Shown here: positions 52,070 to 61,289 of the stretch, one piece after another
Layout: the number at the start of each line of letters is the position of its first letter
How positions within the stretch are numbered: the stretch's first letter is position 1
From: Nocardioides panacis
Lineage (GTDB): Bacteria; Actinomycetota; Actinomycetes; Propionibacteriales; Nocardioidaceae
Direction: 5' to 3'
Assembly: GCF_019039255.1 (NCBI RefSeq)
Contig: NZ_CP077062.1
Location: forward strand, 3,410,001-3,474,000
DNA length: 64,000 nucleotides
The notes under the pieces: generated by a model
What the model was told of the DNA's origin: nothing
The model's input: only the letters and a program-made list of their open reading frames with translations
The model's database searches: none
Program-made: the position numbers and the translations under genes

Positions 52070-53080
52070 TCAGGCGGTGCGGGTGGCGATCAGCACCGCG
52101 AACGCGTCGAGCGCGTCGCGCACGGGGCCCTCGGGCAGCACCTTGAGCAGGTCCTGCGCCTCCCGGGCCCGGTCCAGGACGTAGCGCCGCGCCTCGTCCA
52201 TCGCCGGGTGCCGGCGGAGCAGCTCGAGCGCCTCCGCGTGCAGGCCGTCGTCGGTGAGCTCGCCGTCGAGCAGCTCGAGCAGCCGGGCGTCCTCGGGGGC
52301 GGCGGACCGCCGGGCCATCAGCACCGGCAGCGTCGGCACGCCCTCGCGCAGGTCCGTGCCCGGCGTCTTGCCCGACTCGTCGGACTCGGAGGAGACGTCC
52401 AGGATGTCGTCGGAGAGCTGGAAGGCCATGCCGACCTTCTCGCCGTAGGCCGTCAGCGCCTCCTCGATCTCCAGCGGGGCGCCGGCGAACCGGGCGCCGT
52501 AGCGGGCGGAGGTGGCGATCAGCGAGCCGGTCTTGCCCTCGACGACGCGCAGGTAGTGCGCGAGCGCGTCCTCGTCGGGACCGGGCGTCAGGGTCTCGAG
52601 GATCTGGCCCTCGACGAGCTTGGTGAAGGTCTCGGCCTGGATCCGCACGGCGTCGGCGCCCAGGGAGGCGGTCAGCTCCGAGGACTTGGAGAACAGGAAG
52701 TCCCCGGTGAGGATCGCGACGTGGTTGTCCCACCGGGAGTTCGCCGACTCGGCGCCGCGGCGCAGGTCGGCCTCGTCCATCACGTCGTCGTGGTAGAGCG
52801 AGGCGAGGTGGGTCAGCTCGACCACGCACGCGGAGGTGACCACGCCGTCGCGGGTCGGGTCCCCGGTCTCGGCGGCGAGCAGCACCAGGAGCGGCCGGAA
52901 CCGCTTGCCGCCGGCGTGCATCAGGTGCCGGGCGGCGCCGGTGATGAACGCCGCCTCGCTCTTGATCTCGCGCTCGAGGCGCTCCTCGACCTCGACCATG
53001 CGGGCGCGCAGCCGCGCCTCGAGGTCGGCGTCGAGGACCGGCAGGGCCAGCGACGAGCTTCCGTCGGCGGTCGAGGTCAT
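52070..53080 (-). CDS. Polyprenyl diphosphate synthase (menaquinone side chain type)
   Basis: The 336-residue all-helical trans-prenyltransferase has the first Asp-rich motif YHDDVMDEADLRRG and the second motif FQLSDDILD. GGKRFRPLLVLLAAE provides diphosphate contacts. It elongates farnesyl or geranylgeranyl diphosphate, most likely to the heptaprenyl to nonaprenyl side chain of menaquinone, the quinone used by the adjacent complex I (inference). It follows nuoN by 25 bases and is probably in the same transcript. Confidence 0.9.
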   Translation of the reverse strand: MTSTADGSSSLALPVLDADLEARLRARMVEVEERLEREIKSEAAFITGAARHLMHAGGKRFRPLLVLLAAETGDPTRDGVVTSACVVELTHLASLYHDDVMDEADLRRGAESANSRWDNHVAILTGDFLFSKSSELTASLGADAVRIQAETFTKLVEGQILETLTPGPDEDALAHYLRVVEGKTGSLIATSARYGARFAGAPLEIEEALTAYGEKVGMAFQLSDDILDVSSESDESGKTPGTDLREGVPTLPVLMARRSAAPEDARLLELLDGELTDDGLHAEALELLRRHPAMDEARRYVLDRAREAQDLLKVLPEGPVRDALDAFAVLIATRTA

Positions 53081-53105
53081 GAGGAGTTCCTAGCGAACGG
53101 GAGGG

Positions 53106-54707
53106 TCAGCGGATGAACTGGCCCGCGGTGGCGGCGAGGTCGAGGACCGGCCCCGGGAACACGCCCAGGATGACGGTCGCGGCGAACCCGACAGCGATCA
53201 CGATAGTCGTCAGGATGCTCGGCACCATCACCACGGGTCCCTCGCCCACCGGGTCCGAGAAGAACATCAGCACGATCACCCGGGCGTAGAAGAACGCCGC
53301 GACCGCGCTGAGGATCACCGCGACGACCACCAGCGGCCACGCTCCGCCGGACACCGCCGAGGCGAACACCGCCCACTTGCCGGTGAAGCCCGACGTCAGG
53401 GGGATGCCGGCCATCGCGAGCAGGAAGAACGCGAAGACGCCCGCGACCACCGGGGACTCCTTGCCGAGACCGGCCCACCTCGAGAGGTGGGTGGCCTCGC
53501 CGCCGGCGTCCCGCACGACGGTCACGACCGCGAACGCGCCGATGGTCATGAAGCCATACGTCACCAGGTAGAACAGCACCGCCTGGATCGAGGAGATCTG
53601 GTTCCCGTCGAAGCTGGCCACCGTGTGCAGGCCGACGAAGCCGGTGAGCAGGAAGCCGGCGTGCGCGATCGAGGAGTAGGCCAGCATCCGCTTGATGTCG
53701 GACTGGGTGATCGCCAGCACGCAGCCGACCAGCATGGTCAGCACCGCGATGATGCCGATCATCAGCGACCAGTCCCAGCGCGCGGCGCCGAAGGCGACGT
53801 AGAACAGCCGCAGCAGCGCGCCGAACGCCGCGACCTTCGTGCAGGCCGCCATGAACGCGGTGACCGCGGTCGGGGCGCCCTGGTAGACGTCCGGGGTCCA
53901 GGAGTGGAACGGCGCGGCGCCGACCTTGAACAGCAGGCCCACCGAGAGCAGGCCGATGCCGGCGAGCAGCAGCGCCTCGCCGCCGATGCGGCCGGAGACC
54001 GCTTCGGCGATGTCGGAGAAGTTCATCGAGCCGGCGTAGCCGTAGGTCAGCGCGATGCCGTAGAGGAAGAACCCGGAGGAGAACGCGCCGAGCATGAAGT
54101 ACTTCAGCGCCGCCTCCTGCGACAGCAGCCGGCGGCGACGCGCGAGCCCGCAGAGCAGGTAGAGCGGCAGCGACAGGATCTCCAGGGCCACGAACAGGGT
54201 GATCAGGTCGTTGGCCGCCGGGAAGAGCAGCATGCCGCCGATGGAGAACATCATCAGCGGGAAGACCTCGGTGTGCTCGAGGCCCTTCGTGGAGGCCTCG
54301 CGCTCGGCCGCCGTACCGGGGAGCGCCGCGGCCTGGCCGGCGAACGCGGTGACGCCGCCCTCGAGGTGCCGCTCGGCGAACAGCAGCACGCTGATGGTCG
54401 AGAGCACCAGGATCGTGCCCCAGATGAAAACCGTCGGCCCGTCGACGGCGACCGCGCCCTCGACGGCGATCCGGCCGCGGCCGGAGGTGTCCCCCTTGGG
54501 CGCGAGCCCGGAGGCCACGATCACCGTGGCGACCAGCGCGCCCACGACGCCGACGAGCGCCAGCACGGTCTGCACGAGGTAGCGGCTCCGGCGGGCCACG
54601 AAGGCCTCGACGACGACACCGACCAGCGCGACGCCGAAGATGATCAGCATCGGCGACAGGAGGCCGTACTCGATGCTGGGCTTGGAGAATGCGGCTGCGA
54701 GGTTCAC
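53106..54707 (-). CDS. nuoN: NADH-quinone oxidoreductase subunit N
   Basis: Antiporter-like proton-pumping subunit, 533 residues, about 14 helices. It has ALEILSLPLYLLCGLARRRR with the conserved Glu, YFMLGAFSSGFFLYGIAL, and GLLFKVGAAPFHSWTPDVYQGAPT with the channel Lys and His. The ATG overlaps the nuoM stop (ATGA). It is the last nuo gene of the main operon. Confidence 0.95.
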   Translation of the reverse strand: MNLAAAFSKPSIEYGLLSPMLIIFGVALVGVVVEAFVARRSRYLVQTVLALVGVVGALVATVIVASGLAPKGDTSGRGRIAVEGAVAVDGPTVFIWGTILVLSTISVLLFAERHLEGGVTAFAGQAAALPGTAAEREASTKGLEHTEVFPLMMFSIGGMLLFPAANDLITLFVALEILSLPLYLLCGLARRRRLLSQEAALKYFMLGAFSSGFFLYGIALTYGYAGSMNFSDIAEAVSGRIGGEALLLAGIGLLSVGLLFKVGAAPFHSWTPDVYQGAPTAVTAFMAACTKVAAFGALLRLFYVAFGAARWDWSLMIGIIAVLTMLVGCVLAITQSDIKRMLAYSSIAHAGFLLTGFVGLHTVASFDGNQISSIQAVLFYLVTYGFMTIGAFAVVTVVRDAGGEATHLSRWAGLGKESPVVAGVFAFFLLAMAGIPLTSGFTGKWAVFASAVSGGAWPLVVVAVILSAVAAFFYARVIVLMFFSDPVGEGPVVMVPSILTTIVIAVGFAATVILGVFPGPVLDLAATAGQFIR

Positions 54708-56248
54708 TTGGCGGACTCCTCCTGGGCACCGGCCTGCGTGGGTACGGCGGGTGCCGGGTCCTTCACGCCGACTTGCTGCAAGGTGTCAGCGACGGCGGGG
54801 TTGATGATCGAGGTCAGGGGCTTCGGGTAGAAGCCGAGCAGCACGATCAGGACGAGCAACGGGGCGAGCGCGGAGATCTCGCGGACCGTGAGGTCCTTCA
54901 TGCCGACGATCGACGGCCCGGGCATCCCGGTCATGGTGCGCTGCACCATCAGCAGGATGTAGAGCGCGGCGATGACGATGCCGAGCACCGCGAACGAGGC
55001 GTACCACGGGTTGTGCGTGAACGCGCCCAGCAGCACCAGGAACTCCGAGATGAACGGCGAGAGGCCCGGCAGCGACAGCGACGAGAGCCCGGCGACCAGG
55101 AAGATGCCGGCCAGCACCGGGGCGACCTTCTCCACGCCACCGAAGTCCGGGATCAGCCTCGAGCCGCGGCGGCTGATCAGGAACCCGCTCACCAGGAACA
55201 GCGCGGCCGTGGAGAGGCCGTGGTTGAACATGTAGAGCATCGACCCGGTCTGGCCGTAGCTGTTCAGCACGAAGATGCCGAGCACGATGAAGCCGAAGTG
55301 CGACACCGAGGTGTAGGCGATCAGGCGCGGGATGCTCTTCTGCCCGATGGCCGCGAGACCGCCGTACAGCACGCTGATCACCGCGAGCACCAGGACCACC
55401 GGGGTGGCCCACTGGGACGCCTCGGGGAACAGCTGCAGGCAGAACCGGATCATCCCGAAGGTGCCGATCTTGTCCAGGATGCTGACCAGCAGCACGGACG
55501 TGCCGGGGCTGCCCTGCTCGGCGGCGTCCGGGAGCCAGGTGTGCACCGGCACCATCGGCGCCTTGATCGCGAACGCGATGAAGAAGCCGACGAACAGCCA
55601 GCGTCCGGTGTTCTGGTCCATCGGGATCTTGCTGAGCTCGGAGAGCAGGTACGTCGGGGTGCCGGCGCGGGCCGACACGACGTACAGGCCGACGACCGAG
55701 GCCAGCATCAGCAGGCCGCCGAACAGCGAGAAGAGCAGGAACTTGACCGCGGCGTACGAGCGGCGCGGGCCGCCGAAGCCACCGATCAGGAAGTAGATCG
55801 GGATCAGCGTGGCCTCGAACAGGACGTAGAAGAGGAACACGTCGGTCGCGGCGAACACCCCGATCGCGAGGCCCTCGAGCGCCAGCATCCAGGCGAAGAA
55901 CGCGTTGACGCCCCAGCGGCCCTCGTCGCCGTCGTTCCACGAGGCGAGGATGACCACCGGCGACAGGATCGCGGTGAGCAGCACGAGCGTCAGGCCGATG
56001 CCGTCCACGCCGAGCGCGTAGTGGGCGCCGAAGGCGCGGATCCACTCGTGCTCCTCGGTGAACTGGAAGCGCGCGCCGCCGACGTCGAAGCCGAGCGCGA
56101 CGACCGCGACGATGACCAGGGTCACCAGCGAGACGCCGAGCGCGACCACCTTGGGGAGGTCGGCACGACCGCCCTTGGGCAGCACGGCCACGACCACTGC
56201 GCCGAGGATCGGCAGCAGCAGGGCCGCGGTCAGCAGGGGGAAGCTCAC
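54704..56248 (-). CDS. nuoM: NADH-quinone oxidoreductase subunit M
   Basis: Antiporter-like subunit, 514 residues, from GTG 56248. Markers: YALGVDGIGLTLVLLTAIL, FYVLFEATLIPIYFLIGGFGG (conserved Glu) and FAIKAPMVPVHTWLPDAAEQ (channel Lys). RLIAYTSVSHFGFIVLG is also conserved. A 55-base gap to nuoL contains a copy of the 19-bp dispersed element. It ends with a Lys-poor tail EEESAK-like (QEESAK). Confidence 0.95.
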   Translation of the reverse strand: MSFPLLTAALLLPILGAVVVAVLPKGGRADLPKVVALGVSLVTLVIVAVVALGFDVGGARFQFTEEHEWIRAFGAHYALGVDGIGLTLVLLTAILSPVVILASWNDGDEGRWGVNAFFAWMLALEGLAIGVFAATDVFLFYVLFEATLIPIYFLIGGFGGPRRSYAAVKFLLFSLFGGLLMLASVVGLYVVSARAGTPTYLLSELSKIPMDQNTGRWLFVGFFIAFAIKAPMVPVHTWLPDAAEQGSPGTSVLLVSILDKIGTFGMIRFCLQLFPEASQWATPVVLVLAVISVLYGGLAAIGQKSIPRLIAYTSVSHFGFIVLGIFVLNSYGQTGSMLYMFNHGLSTAALFLVSGFLISRRGSRLIPDFGGVEKVAPVLAGIFLVAGLSSLSLPGLSPFISEFLVLLGAFTHNPWYASFAVLGIVIAALYILLMVQRTMTGMPGPSIVGMKDLTVREISALAPLLVLIVLLGFYPKPLTSIINPAVADTLQQVGVKDPAPAVPTQAGAQEESAK

Positions 56249-56282
56249 AGGGACACCACCATCAGAGTTGAGCGAACCGGCC

Positions 56283-56301
56283 GGTCGAGCGGGTCGAGAC
56301 C
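56283..56301. repeat. 19-bp dispersed element, copy 3 (between nuoL and nuoM)
   Basis: GGTCGAGCGGGTCGAGACC, in the only sizeable gap of the main nuo operon. Confidence 0.65.
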
Positions 56302-56303
56302 AC

Positions 56304-58235
56304 TCATGCGAGGTTCACCGCCAGGAGAGCCAGGACGACCAGCAGGGCGCCGGCCAGGACCGAGAGGGCGTAGGACCGGACGAACCCGGTCTGCACCCGG
56401 CGGAACGTCTGGGACATGCCACCGAACGAGGCACCGGTGCCGTCGACGACCCCGTCCACCGCGTGGTCGTCGAACGCGACGAGGCCGCTCACGAACCGGT
56501 CGCCCGGCCGCATGAACAGCTCCTCGTTGATCGCGTCGCCGTAGAGGTCCGCACGGGCGGCCCGGGTGAGCACCGAGACCTTCGTCGGCGCGGTGCGGGG
56601 CACCTCGTGGCGCCCGACCGTCAGCCACGCGACGGCGATGCCGGCGATCACGACGAGCAGCACCACCAGCGACAGGACCAGGGCCGAGACCGGGAGCGTC
56701 TCGTGGACCTCCTCGCCGACGACCGGCGCGAGCCAGCCGGTGATCCAGCCGCCCAGGAGCAGCAGGCCGCCGAGCGCGGAGAGCGCACCCAGCACCATCA
56801 GCGGGATCGTCATCACCTTGGGCGACTCGTGCGGGTGGACGTCGTCGGCCCAGCGCTTCTCGCCGAAGTACGTCATCAGCATCAGGCGGGTCATGTAGAA
56901 AGCGGTGACGCCGGCGCCGACGAGGGTCGCGAGCCCGACGACGAGGTTGTCGCCGAACGCGGCCTCGATGATCTTGTCCTTGGACCAGAACCCGGCGAAC
57001 GGCGGGACGCCGATGATCGCGAGGTAGCCGAGGGAGAACGTCAGGAACGTCACCGGCATCATCTTGCGCAGCGCGCCGTAGTGCCGCATGTTCACGTCGT
57101 CGTCCATGGCGTGCATCACCGAGCCGGCCCCCAGGAACATGTTGGCCTTGAAGAAGCCGTGCGTGAGCAGCTGGAAGATCGCGAACGCGTAGCCGGCGGG
57201 ACCGAGCCCGGCGGCCAGCATCATGTAGCCGATCTGGCTCATCGTCGACCCGGCGAGCACCTTCTTGATGTCGTCCTTGGCGCAGCCGATGATCGCGCCC
57301 CACAGGAGCGTGACCATGCCGACCACGACGACGGCCGTCTGCGCGACGGGGGCGTTGTCGAAGATGAAGTTGGAGCGGACCACGAGGTAGACGCCCGCGG
57401 TCACCATCGTCGCGGCGTGGATCAGGGCGGAGACCGGGGTCGGGCCCTCCATGGCGTCGAGCAGCCAGGACTGGAGCGGCACCTGGGCCGACTTGCCGCA
57501 CGCCGCGAGCAGGAACAGCAGGCCCAGGACGGTCAGCGTCGTGTCACCGGCCTGGCCGGCGACCGCCGAGACCCCCGCGAACGTGATGGTGCCGAAGGTC
57601 GCGAAGGTCAGCATCGTGCCGAGCGCCATGCCGATGTCGCCGACGCGGTTCACCACGAAGGCCTTCTTGGCGGCGACCGCGGCCGACGTCTTGTGCTGCC
57701 AGAAGCCGATCAGCAGGTACGACGCCAGGCCGACGCCCTCCCAGCCGAGGAACAGGCCGAGGTAGTTGTCCGCGAGCACCAGCATCAGCATCGCCGCGAC
57801 GAACAGGTTGAGGTACCCGAAGAAGCGCGCCCGCCGCACGTCGTGCTCCATGTAGCCCACGGAGTAGATGTGGATCAGGCCGCCGACACCGGTGATCAGC
57901 AGCAGGAACACCGCGGAGAGCGGGTCGTAGAGCAGGCCCATGTCGACCTTGAAGCTGCCGGCGTCCACCCAGGTGTAGAGCGTCTGGCCGACCTGCCGGT
58001 CCTCGGCGCCGCGGCCGAGCAGCGTGACGAACGCCGCCACGCTGATCAGGAACGACCCGATCACCGTCGCGCAGCCGAGCAGGTGCGCCCAGGCCGCCGT
58101 ACGGCGGTTGCCGAGGAGCAGGATCACCGCGGCGCCCAGCAGGGGCAGCGCGATGATCACCCAGAGCAGCGAGAAGACGCCGCCGGCGGGCGACGGGTCC
58201 ACCACCGGGACGGCCTCGTGCAGAGGAAAGGACAT
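56304..58235 (-). CDS. nuoL: NADH-quinone oxidoreductase subunit L
   Basis: Largest antiporter-like subunit, 643 residues, with the long lateral helix at its C-terminal third. Markers: [18 protein letters not shown] (conserved Glu), [49 protein letters not shown] (channel Lys) and [16 protein letters not shown]. The ribosome site GAGGAG precedes the ATG, 10 bases after the nuoK stop. Much longer than the visible part of NuoL2 and full length. Confidence 0.95.
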   Translation of the reverse strand: MSFPLHEAVPVVDPSPAGGVFSLLWVIIALPLLGAAVILLLGNRRTAAWAHLLGCATVIGSFLISVAAFVTLLGRGAEDRQVGQTLYTWVDAGSFKVDMGLLYDPLSAVFLLLITGVGGLIHIYSVGYMEHDVRRARFFGYLNLFVAAMLMLVLADNYLGLFLGWEGVGLASYLLIGFWQHKTSAAVAAKKAFVVNRVGDIGMALGTMLTFATFGTITFAGVSAVAGQAGDTTLTVLGLLFLLAACGKSAQVPLQSWLLDAMEGPTPVSALIHAATMVTAGVYLVVRSNFIFDNAPVAQTAVVVVGMVTLLWGAIIGCAKDDIKKVLAGSTMSQIGYMMLAAGLGPAGYAFAIFQLLTHGFFKANMFLGAGSVMHAMDDDVNMRHYGALRKMMPVTFLTFSLGYLAIIGVPPFAGFWSKDKIIEAAFGDNLVVGLATLVGAGVTAFYMTRLMLMTYFGEKRWADDVHPHESPKVMTIPLMVLGALSALGGLLLLGGWITGWLAPVVGEEVHETLPVSALVLSLVVLLVVIAGIAVAWLTVGRHEVPRTAPTKVSVLTRAARADLYGDAINEELFMRPGDRFVSGLVAFDDHAVDGVVDGTGASFGGMSQTFRRVQTGFVRSYALSVLAGALLVVLALLAVNLA

Positions 58236-58245
58236 GTAGGACTCC

Positions 58246-58545
58246 TCAGTACTTCAGCAGGCTCGCGTCGTCGACCGAGGCCGACCGGCGGGTGCGGAAG
58301 ATCGTCATGATGATCGCCAGTCCTACGACGACCTCGGCGGCGGCGACCACCATCACGAAGAAGGCGGCCACCTGCCCGTCGAGGTTGCCGTTGACCCGGG
58401 AGAAGGTGACCAGGGCGAGGTTCGAGGCGTTCAGCATCAGCTCGACGCACATGAACACCACGATGGCGTTGCGGCGGGTGAGCACCCCGACGCAGCCGAT
58501 CGTGAACAGGATCGCCGAGAGCACCAGGAACGGTGTCGCGCTCAT
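58246..58545 (-). CDS. nuoK: NADH-quinone oxidoreductase subunit K
   Basis: 99 residues, three helices, with [17 protein letters not shown] and [19 protein letters not shown] carrying the two conserved Glu. Standard length, without the polar tail of NuoK2. The ATG overlaps the nuoJ stop (ATGA). Confidence 0.95.
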   Translation of the reverse strand: MSATPFLVLSAILFTIGCVGVLTRRNAIVVFMCVELMLNASNLALVTFSRVNGNLDGQVAAFFVMVVAAAEVVVGLAIIMTIFRTRRSASVDDASLLKY

Positions 58546-59378
58546 GCGCGGTCCTCCCCTTCGCTGTCGTGGTTCTGGCTGGGGTCGCCGTCGATGCCGC
58601 CGCGCGGGCCGGAGCCGCGGATCGGCTCGCTGGAGGTGCCGTCCCCGATCGAGCCGGTGAGGGCGTCGATGTCCTGCGGGGCGGTCCGCACCGAGCCACG
58701 GGACTGCAGCGTCCGGGAGACCGAGATCTCCGAGGGCGAGCCGTCGGGCAGCAGCGCCGGGGTATCCACCGCGTTGTGCCGGGCGTAGACACCGGGCGAG
58801 GGCAGCGGGCCGGGGTGCTTGCCGTGCTCGGCGTAGTCCCGCATCCGGCGCGCGGCCAGGTCGGCCTGCGTCGCCTTCGGGGTGAGCCGCTCGCGGTGCG
58901 CGAGCACCATCGCGCCGATCGCGGCGGTGATCAGCAGCGCGCTGGTCGCCTCGAAGGCGAAGACGTACTTGCTGAACAACAGCCGGGCGAGCCCGGGCAC
59001 GTTGCCCTCGGCGTTGGCCGCGGCCAGGCCGGTGACCGGGCCGAGCGAGACCTGTGCGACGCCGAACACCACGACCGCGCCGAACAGCAGGCCGACGACC
59101 GTGGCCATCACCCGCTGCCCCTTGATGGTCTCGACGACCGAGTCGGAGGCGTCGACGCCGACAAGCATCAGCACGAACAGGAACAGCATCAGGATCGCGC
59201 CGGTGTAGACGATGATCTGCACCGCGAAGAGGAACGGTGCGTCCTGCACGGCGTACAGCACCGCCAGGCTGATCATCACGACCGCCAGCAGCATGGCCGC
59301 GTGCACGGCCTTGCGGGTGAACAGGATGCCGAGCGCGGCGACGACCATGACGGGGGCCAGGACCCAGAAGGCGACCAT
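58542..59378 (-). CDS. nuoJ: NADH-quinone oxidoreductase subunit J with long C-terminal extension
   Basis: The 278-residue protein has five helices in the first 175 residues ([22 protein letters not shown] is helix 3). A polar, Gly/Ser/Asp-rich extension of about 100 residues follows (ending [12 protein letters not shown]), as often seen in actinobacterial NuoJ. It starts three bases before the nuoI stop region. Confidence 0.94.
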   Translation of the reverse strand: MVAFWVLAPVMVVAALGILFTRKAVHAAMLLAVVMISLAVLYAVQDAPFLFAVQIIVYTGAILMLFLFVLMLVGVDASDSVVETIKGQRVMATVVGLLFGAVVVFGVAQVSLGPVTGLAAANAEGNVPGLARLLFSKYVFAFEATSALLITAAIGAMVLAHRERLTPKATQADLAARRMRDYAEHGKHPGPLPSPGVYARHNAVDTPALLPDGSPSEISVSRTLQSRGSVRTAPQDIDALTGSIGDGTSSEPIRGSGPRGGIDGDPSQNHDSEGEDRA

Positions 59379-59381
59379 GCC

Positions 59382-59930
59382 TCAGACCTCGCTCTCGTCG
59401 GCCGGACGGGTGCGCGGGGTGAAGGTCCCGCGGTAGTAGTCGCCCTCGTCGTCGCCGAGCTGCATGGCGTGCGGCGGCTGCTCCATGCCGGGCAGCAGCG
59501 GGGCGAGCAGGTCGGACTTCTCGTAGATCAGGTCCGCGCGGTTGTTGTCGGCGAGCTCGTACTCGTTGGTCATCGTCAGCGCGCGCGTCGGGCACGCCTC
59601 GATGCACAGCCCGCACAGGATGCAGCGCAGGTAGTTGATCTGGTAGACGCGGCCGTAGCGCTCACCGGGCGAGAACCGCTCGTCCTCGGTGTTCGACGCG
59701 CCCTCGACGTAGATCGCGTCCGCGGGGCACGCCCACGCGCACAGCTCGCAGCCGATGCACTTCTCCAGGCCGTCGGGCCAGCGGTTCAGCTGGTGCCGGC
59801 CGTGGAACCGCGGTGCGGTCGGCTTCTTCTCGAAGGGGTACTCCTCGGTGACGACCTTCTTGAACATCGTCCGGAAGGTCACCCCGAAACCCGCGATCGG
59901 GTCCCAGAACTGTTCCTTGAGGGTGGGCAT
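59382..59930 (-). CDS. nuoI: NADH-quinone oxidoreductase subunit I (2 x 4Fe-4S)
   Basis: The 182-residue ferredoxin-like subunit has [12 protein letters not shown] and [12 protein letters not shown], both cluster motifs intact. [19 protein letters not shown] is the N-terminal amphipathic helix. The ATG ([10 protein letters not shown] follows) abuts the nuoH stop with no gap. Confidence 0.95.
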   Translation of the reverse strand: MPTLKEQFWDPIAGFGVTFRTMFKKVVTEEYPFEKKPTAPRFHGRHQLNRWPDGLEKCIGCELCAWACPADAIYVEGASNTEDERFSPGERYGRVYQINYLRCILCGLCIEACPTRALTMTNEYELADNNRADLIYEKSDLLAPLLPGMEQPPHAMQLGDDEGDYYRGTFTPRTRPADESEV

Positions 59931-61289
59931 CTACTCACGCTTCCCATCGGCGGTGGCCGACGACGAGACCGTCGACGTACCGCTGCTGCTGCTGGTCAAC
60001 TGGTCGGCCACCTGGTGGGGCATCGGCGGCACCGGGTAGCCCCCGGCGAAGGCGTCGAACGCGCGCTCGTCCTCCATGTCGTCGCCCGGCTCCTTCTCGC
60101 TCTCCCGCTCGCCGACGAAGAACAGCACCAGGAACAGCACCGCGACGACGCCGATGGCGCCGAGCAGGTAGCTGCGGTCGATGCCGCCCTCGAGGCTGAT
60201 CGCGCGGATCGCCGCGACGGCGACGATCCAGACCAGCGAGATCGGGATGAGCCGCTTCCAGCCGAACGCCATGAACTGGTCGTAGCGCAGCCGCGGCAGC
60301 GAGCCGCGCAGCCAGATGAACACGAAGATGAAGATCATCACCTTGGCGATGAACCACAGGAACGGCCAGTAGCCCTGGTTGAACATGCCGTCGTTGATCG
60401 CCGACAGCGGCCAGGGGGCGCGCCAGCCGCCGAGGAACAGCGTGGTCGCGAGCGCGGAGACGGTCACCATGTTGACGTACTCCGCGAGGAAGAACAGCGC
60501 GAACTTCAGCGAGGAGTACTCCGTGTGGAACCCGCCGACCAGCTCGCCCTCGGCCTCGGCCAGGTCGAACGGCGCACGGTTGGTCTCCCCGATCATCGCG
60601 ATCACGTAGATCACGAACGACGGGATGAGGATGATGCCGAACCACAGCCGGGACTGGGCGTCCACGATCTCCGAGGTCGACATCGAGCCGGCGTAGAGGA
60701 ACACCGCGACGAGCGCGAGACCCATCGCGACCTCGTAGGAGATCATCTGCGCGCTGGAGCGCAGGCCGCCGAGCAGGGAGTACGTCGACCCGCTCGACCA
60801 GCCGCCGAGCACGATGCCGTAGATGCCGATCGAGCTGATCGCCAGGATGAACAGCACACCGACCGGCATGTCGGTCAGCTGGAGCTGGGTGTAGGTGTCG
60901 GTGAACGGGATCCGCACCTCGGGGCCGAACGGGATCACCGCGAAGGCCAGGAACGCCGGCACCGTGGACAGCACCGGGGCGATCAGGAAGATCACCTTGT
61001 CCGCTGCCGTCGGGATGATGTCCTCCTTCAGCGCCAGCTTCACGCCGTCCGCCAGCGACTGCAGCAGGCCGAAGGGGCCGTGCACGTTGGGGCCGATGCG
61101 GTGCTGCATGCGAGCCACGACGCGGCGCTCGAACCAGATGTTGAACAGCGTCAGCACGACCAGGATCACGAAGATCAGCACGGCCTTGAGGATGATGACC
61201 CACCAGGCGTCGTTGCCGAAGCCCTTCAGGGTGTCCTTGCCGGCGGCCGAGACCATCTCCAGCGCCGGTCCTGCGAGCAGTGCGCTCAT
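59931..61289 (-). CDS. nuoH: NADH-quinone oxidoreductase subunit H
   Basis: The 452-residue membrane subunit has [26 protein letters not shown] and the quinone-chamber loop [27 protein letters not shown], as in canonical NuoH. A polar tail of about 60 residues (Ser/Thr-rich) follows the last helix. The ATG overlaps the nuoG stop (ATGA). Confidence 0.95.
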   Translation of the reverse strand: MSALLAGPALEMVSAAGKDTLKGFGNDAWWVIILKAVLIFVILVVLTLFNIWFERRVVARMQHRIGPNVHGPFGLLQSLADGVKLALKEDIIPTAADKVIFLIAPVLSTVPAFLAFAVIPFGPEVRIPFTDTYTQLQLTDMPVGVLFILAISSIGIYGIVLGGWSSGSTYSLLGGLRSSAQMISYEVAMGLALVAVFLYAGSMSTSEIVDAQSRLWFGIILIPSFVIYVIAMIGETNRAPFDLAEAEGELVGGFHTEYSSLKFALFFLAEYVNMVTVSALATTLFLGGWRAPWPLSAINDGMFNQGYWPFLWFIAKVMIFIFVFIWLRGSLPRLRYDQFMAFGWKRLIPISLVWIVAVAAIRAISLEGGIDRSYLLGAIGVVAVLFLVLFFVGERESEKEPGDDMEDERAFDAFAGGYPVPPMPHQVADQLTSSSSGTSTVSSSATADGKRE